Of a stretch of DNA of 64,000 nucleotides, positions 17,331-25,201 are shown one piece after another (position 1 is the stretch's first letter; every line of letters begins with the position of its first letter). The position numbers were made by a program, and so were the translations under genes. The stretch spans positions 1 through 64,000 of the forward strand of contig JBBQZO010000018.1 in NCBI GenBank assembly GCA_038207625.1. The letters run 5' to 3'. The notes beneath the pieces are model-generated. The model saw only the letters and a list, made by a program, of their open reading frames with translations. It did not search any database and was not told where the DNA came from. The DNA comes from JBBQZO01 sp038207625 (GTDB lineage: Bacteria > Pseudomonadota > Gammaproteobacteria > Burkholderiales > Burkholderiaceae_D).

Positions 17331-18221
17331 TCACTTGCAGGATGCGCGCCCGATTTGCATTCCCATTTGCAGGCCGTCGTCCAACTCTTGGGCGGACATT
17401 TGGTCGCCGAACCGGCTCTGCAACTGGTCCTTGGTGGGCGTGACACCGTGCGCCAGCGTGGCGGCCACGCTGTAGGCCAGCGCCACTTTCGGTGCGCGCT
17501 CGACCAGCTGGCCGGCATCATAAGCGGTCGAGAGCAAACCGAGCGCGAACTGGTCGCACTGGCCGGCCGCGCTCTTCAGATAGCCGACGGCGTCCTCTTT
17601 CCACTGAATAAGACCGGGATCGCTGTGATCGGCCACGCTGTCGAGCGGCATGCCGTTCGGGCCCTCCAGGTAAAAATCGACGCGCGCCTGCGGGTCGCCG
17701 GCGCGCGCGGCCAGGGTCAGAAACGCCAGGCGCTCCTGCACCTGCGCCGGGGAGACGCCGATGCACAGTTTTCTCAAACGCTCGCGTTGCAGCACGAATT
17801 GCTCGCGCTCGGCCGGGTCCTGATAATCGGCCACCGGCTCGTCGCTGTTGGCGCAGGCCGATTCGGCCTGATACACCGCGTACGCGGCCTTGACGTCGCC
17901 GCTGCGCGCGGCCGCGATGTGCGCGTCGATGACCTGAGCGGCGCTGTTGCCGGCGAAGTTGATCGCCCGGCCGTTGCGGCCATAGATGGGGGTGTCCGCA
18001 GCGCCGGCCATGGCGACCTGATTGCCAAACGGCAAAGCGCCCGCCCCACCGTCAAGCGAGGTGTCGAACCATTGCTGGCGGGCCGGCGCCGGCGCGCGCG
18101 CGGGCGCAACGACGCTGACGCGATCTGGCGATGAAGCATCGCTCCATGGCGCGCCGTACCACAAGGCCAGCGACAGCAGCGCCGGCGCTGCGATGAAAAC
18201 GGTGCGACGAGTCGGTGTCAT
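17331..18221 (-). CDS. Hypothetical exported or membrane-anchored protein
   Basis: 296 residues. One N-terminal hydrophobic segment (TVFIAAPALLSLALWYGA) that could be a signal or an anchor, a proline/alanine linker, then a helical domain reminiscent of Sel1/TPR-like repeats (AARSGDVKAAYAVYQAESAC, LAFLTLAARAGDPQARVDFY, YLKSAAGQCDQFALGLLSTAYDAGQ). Cysteines in that domain could pair, in line with a periplasmic site. I do not recognise a family and give no function. The start at 18221 is chosen to begin just before the hydrophobic segment; the ribosome site is weak, and an in-frame start at 18269 also exists. Confidence 0.65.
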   Translation of the reverse strand: MTPTRRTVFIAAPALLSLALWYGAPWSDASSPDRVSVVAPARAPAPARQQWFDTSLDGGAGALPFGNQVAMAGAADTPIYGRNGRAINFAGNSAAQVIDAHIAAARSGDVKAAYAVYQAESACANSDEPVADYQDPAEREQFVLQRERLRKLCIGVSPAQVQERLAFLTLAARAGDPQARVDFYLEGPNGMPLDSVADHSDPGLIQWKEDAVGYLKSAAGQCDQFALGLLSTAYDAGQLVERAPKVALAYSVAATLAHGVTPTKDQLQSRFGDQMSAQELDDGLQMGMQIGRASCK

Positions 18222-18320
18222 CTTGGCGCTAAACCCATCATGCTGCCTTTCGTTGCCTGCGCCTTGCATCGACCAGCGTTTGCCGATCGATGCAAGGCGT
18301 CATCCGGCTATGGGGATTAC

Positions 18321-18803
18321 TTAGTTCCAGAGGTAGCAATAAGTCTGGCTACGCTCGAGATTGCTGCCCAGCGAGGTGGCGCCGATTTCCTTGACCCAGC
18401 CGGTCGGCGTGGAGGTGCTTGGCGTGGCGTTGCAGTTGTCGTGCACCCAGTGGATACCGACGCCGGAAGTGTACTTGGCGCCGCACAATTCGAGCCGGTC
18501 GTTGACCTTGATCGCGGCCAGCGACTTGGGCATCGAGCTGGAATTTTTGACGTAGTCGACCGCATACACATTGTCCATTGCCACGTCGTAGGTCTTGCCG
18601 TCCTGATCGGCACGCAGGCTGACGTGGGTGTGCGACAGTGCTACGCCTTTCAGCGACGATCCCGATGCGAACTTCGGTGCCGTGGTCACTTTGCCGGTCA
18701 GGAAAGCGCCGCCGCCGGCGGTACACGTTGATTGTTCCGTTGCCGATGCGGACAACGACAGTGATAGTAAAAACAGTGCGATCAATGACTTATTCAATTT
18801 CAA
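18321..18803 (-). CDS. Small secreted protein, DUF3465-like C-terminus
   Basis: 160 residues: signal peptide MKLNKSLIALFLLSLSLSASA, then a mature part with several cysteines. The segment ending GIHWVHDNCNATPS...GWVKEIG resembles the HWTHxDP...GWL pattern I associate with DUF3465 proteins, and LRADQDGKTYDVAMDN suits an OB-like fold. Role unknown. Monocistronic by appearance, with a divergent promoter region toward the deacetylase gene. Confidence 0.65.
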   Translation of the reverse strand: MKLNKSLIALFLLSLSLSASATEQSTCTAGGGAFLTGKVTTAPKFASGSSLKGVALSHTHVSLRADQDGKTYDVAMDNVYAVDYVKNSSSMPKSLAAIKVNDRLELCGAKYTSGVGIHWVHDNCNATPSTSTPTGWVKEIGATSLGSNLERSQTYCYLWN

Positions 18804-19130
18804 TCTCCCGATGGTGGTGATGAATGATTCTGTTCAAGTGAAAGAAGGTCGCTGGCGTCCGGGATGCAGGCTGCGGAAGCAGCAACGCTGGTGATGTTCA
18901 AGACATTTCCCTGTAAAAAAACGATCTGCCTGGCACTACCGCATGCATACGCCACAAAGATCTGTCCTGATAGTAGTGTCAATTCGGAGTATATAAAACA
19001 AAAGTTGCAACATGAAGACATATGTTGATGCATTTTTGCTACATATTTGCGTGGACAGCGCCATGCATCGAGCGCGCCGACGATTTGCGCTATAGTGTCG
19101 GCGAAATTTCACCCGATCGGACTCATCATC
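18804..19130. other. Divergent promoter region
   Basis: About 330 bp between the small secreted protein and the deacetylase gene. It is AT-richer than its surroundings between 18960 and 19050 and contains a TTGACA hexamer on the minus strand near 18980. No gene or clear operator seen. Confidence 0.4.
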
Positions 19131-20024
19131 ATGACTGTCAGCTTCCCTACCCCGCGCGCGGTTGGCGTGCTGCTTGCGATTGGCCTGTACTGCGGCGCCG
19201 CCGCGGCACTGACCAGCACCGCGGCCAGACAAGAAGCGCGTACCGAGGTGGCCGGCGAGCATACGCACGAGGAAGATACCGGACACATCCGCGCACATCA
19301 CTTGAAGCGCCTGACCGAAAGACTGACCGTCGAACCCGCAGTACTGGAACAAACTTGTCGCTACGAGTCCGACATCGCCACCCATCCGCCGCTCAAGCGG
19401 GTCGCGCTGACGTTTGACGACGGCCCGACACCGGGCGGTACCGAGCTGATTCTGGAAGTGCTGAAGAAATACAAGATTCCCGCCACCTTCTTCATGGTGG
19501 GGCAAAAAGTGCAGCGCCACCCCGAACTGGTGGCGCAGGTGCGCGCGGCGCACCAGACGGTGATCGGCAATCACTCCTGGGACCATCCGAATTTCCACGA
19601 CATCGGCGTGGCCGAGCAGGAGGGCGAAGTGCTGCGCGACGAAATCGTGCTCAACGACGCCACGCAGGCCAAAGTGTTCCGCTATCCCTACGGTAATTCA
19701 TCGTGCGCGACCAACGACTTCGCGCGCGCGCGCGGCTACAAGATTGTCGGCTGGCATATCGATTCCTGCGACTGGGCGTTCGACAAGAGTGGCGCAGTCG
19801 ACATCAAGGAAGCGCTCTCGTGTGGCGTGCTGGCGCAGTACCATAACGACTACGTCGGCCACGTGATGTCGGCCGTGCGCGCCCACAAAGGCGGCATCAT
19901 CCTGATGCACGAAATCCATCCGAACACCTTGAAAAGGCTCGAGGAAATCGTCGTCGCGCTGGTGGCAGACGGCTACGCGTTCGGCACCGTGCTCGATGCC
20001 GAGTTCCAGAGCTCGTTACGCTAG
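19131..20024 (+). CDS. Polysaccharide deacetylase (CE4, NodB domain), exported
   Basis: 297 residues with an N-terminal signal or anchor (VGVLLAIGLYCGAAAAL). NodB motif 1 TFDDGPTP gives the catalytic base and metal Asp (D96, D97); motif 2 H148-SWDH152 gives the two metal His; motif 3 RYPYG and motif 5 IILMHEI follow. It removes N- or O-acetyl groups from a polysaccharide such as peptidoglycan or an exopolysaccharide. A Cys pair in NSSCATND and DSCDWAF suggests a disulfide, fitting an extracytoplasmic site. The ATG at 19131 was chosen to place the hydrophobic segment at the N-terminus. It converges with the TetR gene 38 bp downstream. Confidence 0.88.
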   Translation: MTVSFPTPRAVGVLLAIGLYCGAAAALTSTAARQEARTEVAGEHTHEEDTGHIRAHHLKRLTERLTVEPAVLEQTCRYESDIATHPPLKRVALTFDDGPTPGGTELILEVLKKYKIPATFFMVGQKVQRHPELVAQVRAAHQTVIGNHSWDHPNFHDIGVAEQEGEVLRDEIVLNDATQAKVFRYPYGNSSCATNDFARARGYKIVGWHIDSCDWAFDKSGAVDIKEALSCGVLAQYHNDYVGHVMSAVRAHKGGIILMHEIHPNTLKRLEEIVVALVADGYAFGTVLDAEFQSSLR

Positions 20025-20062
20025 GGTAGCGCCGCAGCGCATGCTCGGGTCCGGCACGCTGA

Positions 20063-20770
20063 CTATGCGGCCATGACGGCGCTGTCCGCGCTCAGCCAGA
20101 TGCGGATCAGGCTGATGGTGCTGTCGGCAAACTCGTCCACCCCCACCGTCGAGGTGCGGTATTTCCACTGCTTGACGTACCAGTCCTGCAGCAGCGCCAG
20201 GCAGTGCGACGCCAGCAGTTCCGCGCTACCGGGCGGACGGGCAACGATCTGTCCGATCAGTGCGGCGAGCTGGCTCTGGACGTGCAGTTCGGACGTTTTC
20301 GCCATATTGCGCTGCTCGACCGACAGCACGCGCGAATCCATGTAGACGAAATAAAACCACGGCTGCAGGATCTCGGACTGGTAGATGATGGCGCGCGCCA
20401 GCGCTTCGAGCCGCGCCACCGGCGAGGCCAGATGGTCGAACATCAGCGGCAACTGCATGCTGGCGTGGCGCACCACATCCTCGATCATTTCGGCCAGCTG
20501 GTCCTTGCTGTCGATGTAGCCGTACAAGCCGCCCATCGACAGCCCCGTTTCCTGACACAGGTGGCGCAAGGTCATCGCACGAAAACCCACGTCGTTGGCC
20601 AGCCGGAAGGTGGCCAGAAAGATGCGCTCGAGGTTTTCCAGCGCGCGCTTGTGGCGCCGTCCGCCGCTGCGCTCGGCATGCCGGTCAAGGATATAGGCCC
20701 AGATGCTGTCCGCCGTCAGCGGTGCATGGGTGGCGAACTGGGCAAACGTGAACTGGGGCGACAGGGTCAT
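20063..20770 (-). CDS. TetR family transcriptional regulator
   Basis: 235 residues. The helix-turn-helix lies about 60-90: VGFRAMTLRHLCQETGLSMGGLYGYIDSKDQLAEMI, the usual TetR pattern of a Gly-Tyr-like recognition helix followed by a K/D-x-L helix. The N-terminal 40 residues precede the HTH more than in most TetR proteins. The C-terminal ligand-binding part is unassigned. Divergent from the lipase gene, so the lipase/foldase pair is its likely target; a palindrome GAGCGCTC sits in the shared region. Confidence 0.85.
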   Translation of the reverse strand: MTLSPQFTFAQFATHAPLTADSIWAYILDRHAERSGGRRHKRALENLERIFLATFRLANDVGFRAMTLRHLCQETGLSMGGLYGYIDSKDQLAEMIEDVVRHASMQLPLMFDHLASPVARLEALARAIIYQSEILQPWFYFVYMDSRVLSVEQRNMAKTSELHVQSQLAALIGQIVARPPGSAELLASHCLALLQDWYVKQWKYRTSTVGVDEFADSTISLIRIWLSADSAVMAA

Positions 20771-20908
20771 GTCTTTCAGCGCCAGGCGCTCGTGGTATTG
20801 GTTTCGGGAACGATTATAGCCCGGGAAAACAACTGATCAAGCGCCCAGCTCAAAGTTGTTCAAAAATTATTGCGGTGCGTCATGCTATTTCCGATACAAA
20901 GTGCTACA

Positions 20909-20935
20909 TTTTAGAAACCGAGCGCTCGCTCTAAA
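20909..20935. promoter_or_regulatory. Candidate TetR operator between tetR and lipase genes
   Basis: In the 298-bp divergent gap, the palindrome GAGCGCTC (20920-20927) is flanked by TTTAGA and TCTAAA arms (20910-20915 and 20930-20935), slightly off-centre. Position and symmetry suit a repressor site. No gene is seen elsewhere in this gap. Confidence 0.4.
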
Positions 20936-21068
20936 TTCAAACCTCCGCTGGCAGCATCGACGGGGCGCTGACAAAGCAGGTGTTTCGGCAGGCGGAGTCG
21001 CCCTGCTTTCAAGCAGGGTTCCTCTCATCAAGATGTCAGCAAAATAGCTGTCCAGTAACGGAGACAAG

Positions 21069-21983
21069 ATGAAAAATCGTATCTATAAATACCTCAGCAT
21101 TGCCTTGATTGCCCTCACCGCCCTGCCGGCCCCGTCATGGGCAACCGGTTACACCCAGACCAAGTACCCGATCGTACTGGTACATGGCCTGTTCGGATTC
21201 GACAACCTCGGTCCCGTCGAATACTTCTACGGCATACCGGGCGCACTGCGCAGCGGCGGCGCCAACGTGTACGTCACGTCGGTGTCGGCCGCCAACAGCA
21301 CCGAAGTGCGCGGCGAACAGCTGCTCACCCAGGTCAAACAGATCCTGGCCGCCACCGGCGCCGCCAAGGTCAACCTGATCGGCCATAGCCACGGCGGCCC
21401 CACCGCCCGCTACGTCGCCTCGGTGCGTCCCGACCTGGTCGCCTCGGTCAGCTCGGTGGCCGGCGTCAACAAGGGCTCGGCCGTGGCCGACATCCTGATC
21501 GGTGCCGTGCCCAACGTCACCGCCGCGCTGGCCAATGGACTGGCCAGCCTGATCAGCTTCCTGTCGGGCAGCCCGACGCTGCCGCAAAACGCCAAGGCGG
21601 CGATGGTGTCGCTGAGCACCGCCGGCACGGCCAAGTTCAACTCGGCCCATCCGGAAGGCTTGCCCACCAGCGCATGCGGTGAAGGCGCCTACCAGGCGCG
21701 CGGCGTGTATTACTTCTCGTGGAGCGGCGCGCAACCGTACACCAATGTGTTCGACGCGATCGACCCTATCCTGGCGGTGACCTCGCTCGCTTTCGGCGGC
21801 GCCAAGAACGACGGTCTGGTGGCGAGCTGCTCGAGCCATCTGGGAAAAGTAATTCGCGACGACTATGCGATGAACCACGCCGACGAGATCAATCAGCTGA
21901 TCGGCATCGTCAATCTGTTTGAAACGAGCCCAGTGACCGTGTTCCGCCAGCAGGCGAACCGGCTGCAGGGTCTGGGCCTGTAA
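21069..21983 (+). CDS. Secreted triacylglycerol lipase, family I.1/I.2 (foldase-dependent)
   Basis: 304 residues: signal peptide (about 1-26, cleavage after SWA), then an alpha/beta-hydrolase. Oxyanion region VLVHGLFGFD; nucleophile elbow G105-HSHGG with S107; catalytic D248 (NDGLV) and H270 (NHADEI). Cysteines C203 and C254 match the conserved disulfide of this family. It hydrolyses long-chain triglycerides after secretion by a type II system. GGAGACAAG precedes the ATG. The foldase gene starts 6 bp after the stop, as in Pseudomonas and Burkholderia lipase operons. The divergent TetR gene may control it. Confidence 0.95.
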   Translation: MKNRIYKYLSIALIALTALPAPSWATGYTQTKYPIVLVHGLFGFDNLGPVEYFYGIPGALRSGGANVYVTSVSAANSTEVRGEQLLTQVKQILAATGAAKVNLIGHSHGGPTARYVASVRPDLVASVSSVAGVNKGSAVADILIGAVPNVTAALANGLASLISFLSGSPTLPQNAKAAMVSLSTAGTAKFNSAHPEGLPTSACGEGAYQARGVYYFSWSGAQPYTNVFDAIDPILAVTSLAFGGAKNDGLVASCSSHLGKVIRDDYAMNHADEINQLIGIVNLFETSPVTVFRQQANRLQGLGL

Positions 21984-21989
21984 GGGGGC

Positions 21990-22928
21990 ATGATGCGGAC
22001 AAACGCGCGTGTATTGGCCATCGGAGGCGTCGCACTGGCGCTGGGCACACTGTACCTGGCTTTGCGCCCGGCGCCGGAGGTGGCCGCGCCACGCTCCGAT
22101 CCGAACTACTTCGCGTTTGTCCGCTCGATGGAAGGCACCAAGCCCGACGGCGCCCTCACGCTCGGTCCTGGCGAGCGGCTGGTGGTCGACGCCGAACTGG
22201 GCTATCTGTTTGACTATTACCTGGCCGGATTGGGCGAGAAGGATTTGGGCGCGATCCGTACCGAAATTGAACATGAGCTGGAGCGGCGCCTGAAACCCGC
22301 CCCGGCCGCCGAGGCCAAGCGGCTGCTGGCGAGCTATCTTGATTACAAACGCGCGCTGGTCGACGTCGAGCACAGTCTCGCGCGCGGCCTGCCGCTGGCG
22401 CAAGCGGCGCGCGCGCGCATGGAGGCGATGCGCCAGCTGCGTCTGAATTATTTCAGCGCTGAACAGATACAGGGTTTGTTTGGTCAAAGCGACGCCTACG
22501 ATGCCGACGCACTGGCGCGCCTGGAGATCAGCGGCGACAAGACGCTGAGCGCAGCCGCGCGGACCCAGAAGCTGGCGGCGCTGGACGCGCGCCTGACGCC
22601 CGCCCAGCGCGAAGAGCGCGATGCCCCCAACCGCATCGTCAAAATGGAAGAGTCGGTGCTGGCCATGCGCGCCCAGGGCGCCACCGACGACGAGGTGTAC
22701 CGGATGCGCGCGGCGGCCATGTCGCCCGAGGCGGCAGCGCGCTTGTCGGACCTGGACCGCGATGAGAAGGTGTGGAAGAGCCGCATCGCCGCTTACCTGG
22801 TGCAGCGCAACGCCATCGTCGGCGACGCCGCCAAGCGCAGCGAAGCCGATCAGGAGGCGCTGCTGCAGCAATTGCGCGACGCCCAGTTCAGCGCCGAAGA
22901 GCAGCGCCGCCTGCCCGCCTACGAATGA
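21990..22928 (+). CDS. lifO: Lipase-specific foldase (Lif chaperone)
   Basis: 312 residues: short cytoplasmic start, membrane anchor about 8-27, Ala/Pro linker, then an all-helical periplasmic domain. The Lif signature R-x-x-F-D-Y is present in variant form, LGYLFDYYLAGLGE near residues 70-83, with a Leu-Gly in place of the usual first Arg positions. The later helices (APNRIVKMEESVLAMRAQGATDDEVYRMR) match the lipase-wrapping scaffold. It folds the lipase in the periplasm before type II secretion. Translationally close to the lipase (6 bp). Followed by a bidirectional terminator. Confidence 0.93.
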   Translation: MMRTNARVLAIGGVALALGTLYLALRPAPEVAAPRSDPNYFAFVRSMEGTKPDGALTLGPGERLVVDAELGYLFDYYLAGLGEKDLGAIRTEIEHELERRLKPAPAAEAKRLLASYLDYKRALVDVEHSLARGLPLAQAARARMEAMRQLRLNYFSAEQIQGLFGQSDAYDADALARLEISGDKTLSAAARTQKLAALDARLTPAQREERDAPNRIVKMEESVLAMRAQGATDDEVYRMRAAAMSPEAAARLSDLDRDEKVWKSRIAAYLVQRNAIVGDAAKRSEADQEALLQQLRDAQFSAEEQRRLPAYE

Positions 22929-22929
22929 C

Positions 22930-22976
22930 ACAAGGCCATCGGCCGGACAAATTCCGGACGATGGCCTCGTTGTGCC
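22930..22976. terminator. Bidirectional terminator between lifO and the nar operon end
   Basis: Nested inverted repeat: CACAA...TTGTG outside and AGGCCATCG / CGATGGCCT (22933-22941 and 22959-22967) inside, with a further CCGG pairing near the loop. It lies in the 77-bp gap between two converging transcripts. Confidence 0.75.
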
Positions 22977-23005
22977 AACAGTACGCGTTGCGCGCGCAGA
23001 CTAGG

Positions 23006-23752
23006 CTATTGCACCAGCGGCGTGTCGGCCCCTTCCAGCGTGACGCCGTCGATCTGCGCGCGCCCCACCAGAATTTGCAGGTACTGGTGCAGCGCGCGCT
23101 GCCAACTCTGCTGACTTAACTGCTCGGCGATCTGCGACTTGACGGCATCGAACGGCAGCAGCACGCCGTCGACCCGGCGCAGCACTTGCACGATGTGCAG
23201 GCCAAAGCGCGTCTCCAGCAGCCGGTCTGCCATTTCGCCGGGCGCCAGGCGAAACACCAGCGCGTCAAATTCGGGCACCGTCTGACCGCGCGAGAGCTGG
23301 CCCAAGTTGCCGCCCAGGGCGCCCGACGCGCAGTTTGAATACTCCTGCGCCAGTTCGGCGAAGCGCTCCGGATGCACACGCAGCTCGTTCAACACGGCGT
23401 CGCCCGTTTCGCGCAGCAGTTCCAGTGGCACGCTGGTGGTGACCTGAAACAGGATGTGGCGCGCTTCGACCATGGCGCCGTTGGTAAACCGCGCCGGCTG
23501 GTTGCGGTAGTACGTGGCGCAAGCGGCGTCGTCCACCTGCGGCACCCTCACCTCTTGCGCGAACAACGCTTCGACGCGGGCGTCGTCGTCTGGCGCGACA
23601 ATGCCCAGCCGGTCCGCCTCCTGCAGCAGCACGGTGCGCAGCACCAGCTCATGCACCGTTTGTTTGACCGGATTGGCCGCCGCCTGATGGTGCGGCAGTT
23701 CGCGCTCGATCGCCTCGTCGCTGATGTCGACGCCGTTTACCGAAATTCCCAT
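23006..23752 (-). CDS. Parvulin-type peptidyl-prolyl isomerase of the nar operon
   Basis: 248 residues, no signal peptide. An N-terminal SurA/NifM-like helical region is followed by a rotamase domain (VEARHILFQVTT ... GGNLGQLSRGQTVPEFDALVFRLAPGEM ... FGLHIVQVLRR). It catalyses proline isomerisation; in many beta-proteobacteria such a gene closes narGHJI, and I infer a role in folding or maturing nitrate reductase. GGGAG precedes the ATG, which is 25 bp after the narI stop, so it is in the operon. Similar to NifM-type parvulins of nitrogenase loci. Confidence 0.88.
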   Translation of the reverse strand: MGISVNGVDISDEAIERELPHHQAAANPVKQTVHELVLRTVLLQEADRLGIVAPDDDARVEALFAQEVRVPQVDDAACATYYRNQPARFTNGAMVEARHILFQVTTSVPLELLRETGDAVLNELRVHPERFAELAQEYSNCASGALGGNLGQLSRGQTVPEFDALVFRLAPGEMADRLLETRFGLHIVQVLRRVDGVLLPFDAVKSQIAEQLSQQSWQRALHQYLQILVGRAQIDGVTLEGADTPLVQ

Positions 23753-23777
23753 GCTGTTCTCCCTGTCGGTTCAATGA

Positions 23778-24461
23778 TTAGCGCGCACGCACCAGTTGGA
23801 AAGCGCGGCCAAGATACGTCAGCGCGCCAAAGCCGCTCCACACATGCACCAGGCGGGTGAACGGGAAGATCACGAACAGCGACATGCCCATGAACAGATG
23901 CAGCTTGAACACCAGCGGCGCATCGACGATGAAGGCAGCGGCGTCGCCGCGGAAGGTGATCACATGCTGGGCCCAGGTCATCAACAGCACCATCATGTGG
24001 CCGTCCATGTGCGAAGCCGACGCGAAGATCGACGACAAGCCCAGCGACAGCGTCGCCAGAATCCACAGCATCACGATTTTGTCCTTGAAGGTCGTCACCG
24101 CCAGCAGACGCTCGTTGGTGAAGCGGCGCACCAGCAGAATCAATATGCCGGCCAGGCACAGACTGCCCATCACGCCGCCGGCCAGCATCGCCACCAGCTG
24201 TTTGGCGCCGTGCGTCACGCCCAGCGTATCCCACACCCACACGGGCGTGAGCAGACCGGCCATGTGGCCGAAGAACAGGCCGATGATACCGACGTGGAAC
24301 AGGATATTGCCGGCGCGCAGACTGCCGCGATGGAGCAACTGGCTGGAGTCCGACTTCCACGTGTATTGCTCGCGGTCGAAGCGGATCAGGCTGCCCAGCA
24401 GGAAAATCGCCAGCGCGATATACGGGTAAATGCCAAATACGAATTGATGCAGGTAGTCCAT
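23778..24461 (-). CDS. narI: Respiratory nitrate reductase gamma subunit NarI (cytochrome b)
   Basis: 227 residues with five membrane segments. It oxidises quinol and passes electrons through two b hemes to NarH. Axial histidines are at H56 and H66 (the same numbers as E. coli NarI) and H188 and H206 (one more than in E. coli), so both hemes are conserved. AAAGGAG lies before the ATG. It is 11 bp downstream of narJ. Confidence 0.97.
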   Translation of the reverse strand: MDYLHQFVFGIYPYIALAIFLLGSLIRFDREQYTWKSDSSQLLHRGSLRAGNILFHVGIIGLFFGHMAGLLTPVWVWDTLGVTHGAKQLVAMLAGGVMGSLCLAGILILLVRRFTNERLLAVTTFKDKIVMLWILATLSLGLSSIFASASHMDGHMMVLLMTWAQHVITFRGDAAAFIVDAPLVFKLHLFMGMSLFVIFPFTRLVHVWSGFGALTYLGRAFQLVRAR

Positions 24462-24472
24462 GATGTGCTCCT

Positions 24473-25132
24473 TTAAGCAGCCGCATCCGCGCCGCGTGCG
24501 GCCTTCGGATAAAAATTGATCGGGTGCGCGCCGGCGCCCAGCGTGTTTTTCAACAACGGCTCGACCCCGTCCACGCCCGGTCCGAACGTTTCCAGCGCTT
24601 CGTCCATGTCGCGCACCGGCGGCTCGGACAGCTCCTCGGCGATGACGGGGCTAAGCAGTTGCAGCACGTCGAACACCACGTGATACGCGCTGGCGTTGGC
24701 GTTAAGCTTGCGCCCGATGTGCACCAGCACGTGGATCGCGTCCGACAACAGGCGCGCCGCCTCGGCCTCGTCCTGCTGCGACAGAAATTCCAGGAACAGG
24801 GGCACGAAGTCGGGCAGGTCGTCGCCCGTCATCTCCAGCCCGTGCTTTTTGTATTCCTCCATCAAGTCGACCATCGCCTGGCCGCGGTCGCGCGACTCGC
24901 CGTGGATATGCTCGAACAGGTGCAGCGAGTGGGACGGGTTGCGGTCGAACGTCATCACGTAGTTTTGCTGCAGCGTGATCAGGTCATGCGTGGCCAGGTA
25001 GTCCAGCAGCGGGCGCAGCGGCGCGTGCAGCGCGGGCGTTTCGGCCAACACCAGTTCAAGTTCGGGCAAATATTCAATCAGCGCCGGCTCGGGGTACAGC
25101 AGCAACGCGGATAAGGCCTGGTAGTGTTTCAT
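24473..25132 (-). CDS. narJ: Nitrate reductase molybdenum cofactor assembly chaperone NarJ
   Basis: 219 residues, all-helical TorD/NarJ family. The conserved block FDRNPSHSLHLFEHIHGESRDRGQAMVDL about residues 60-90 identifies it. It binds the NarG N-terminus until the Mo cofactor is inserted and the complex meets NarI; it is not part of the final enzyme. Start ATG 25132 with GAGGAA upstream. Lies between narH and narI, the standard order. Confidence 0.96.
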   Translation of the reverse strand: MKHYQALSALLLYPEPALIEYLPELELVLAETPALHAPLRPLLDYLATHDLITLQQNYVMTFDRNPSHSLHLFEHIHGESRDRGQAMVDLMEEYKKHGLEMTGDDLPDFVPLFLEFLSQQDEAEAARLLSDAIHVLVHIGRKLNANASAYHVVFDVLQLLSPVIAEELSEPPVRDMDEALETFGPGVDGVEPLLKNTLGAGAHPINFYPKAARGADAAA

Positions 25133-25201
25133 CGTGTTTCCTCGGTAAAGTGAGCGGCTGCCCTTGGCCCCTCCCCCGCAATGCGCGGGAGGGGCGCGGC
25201 C

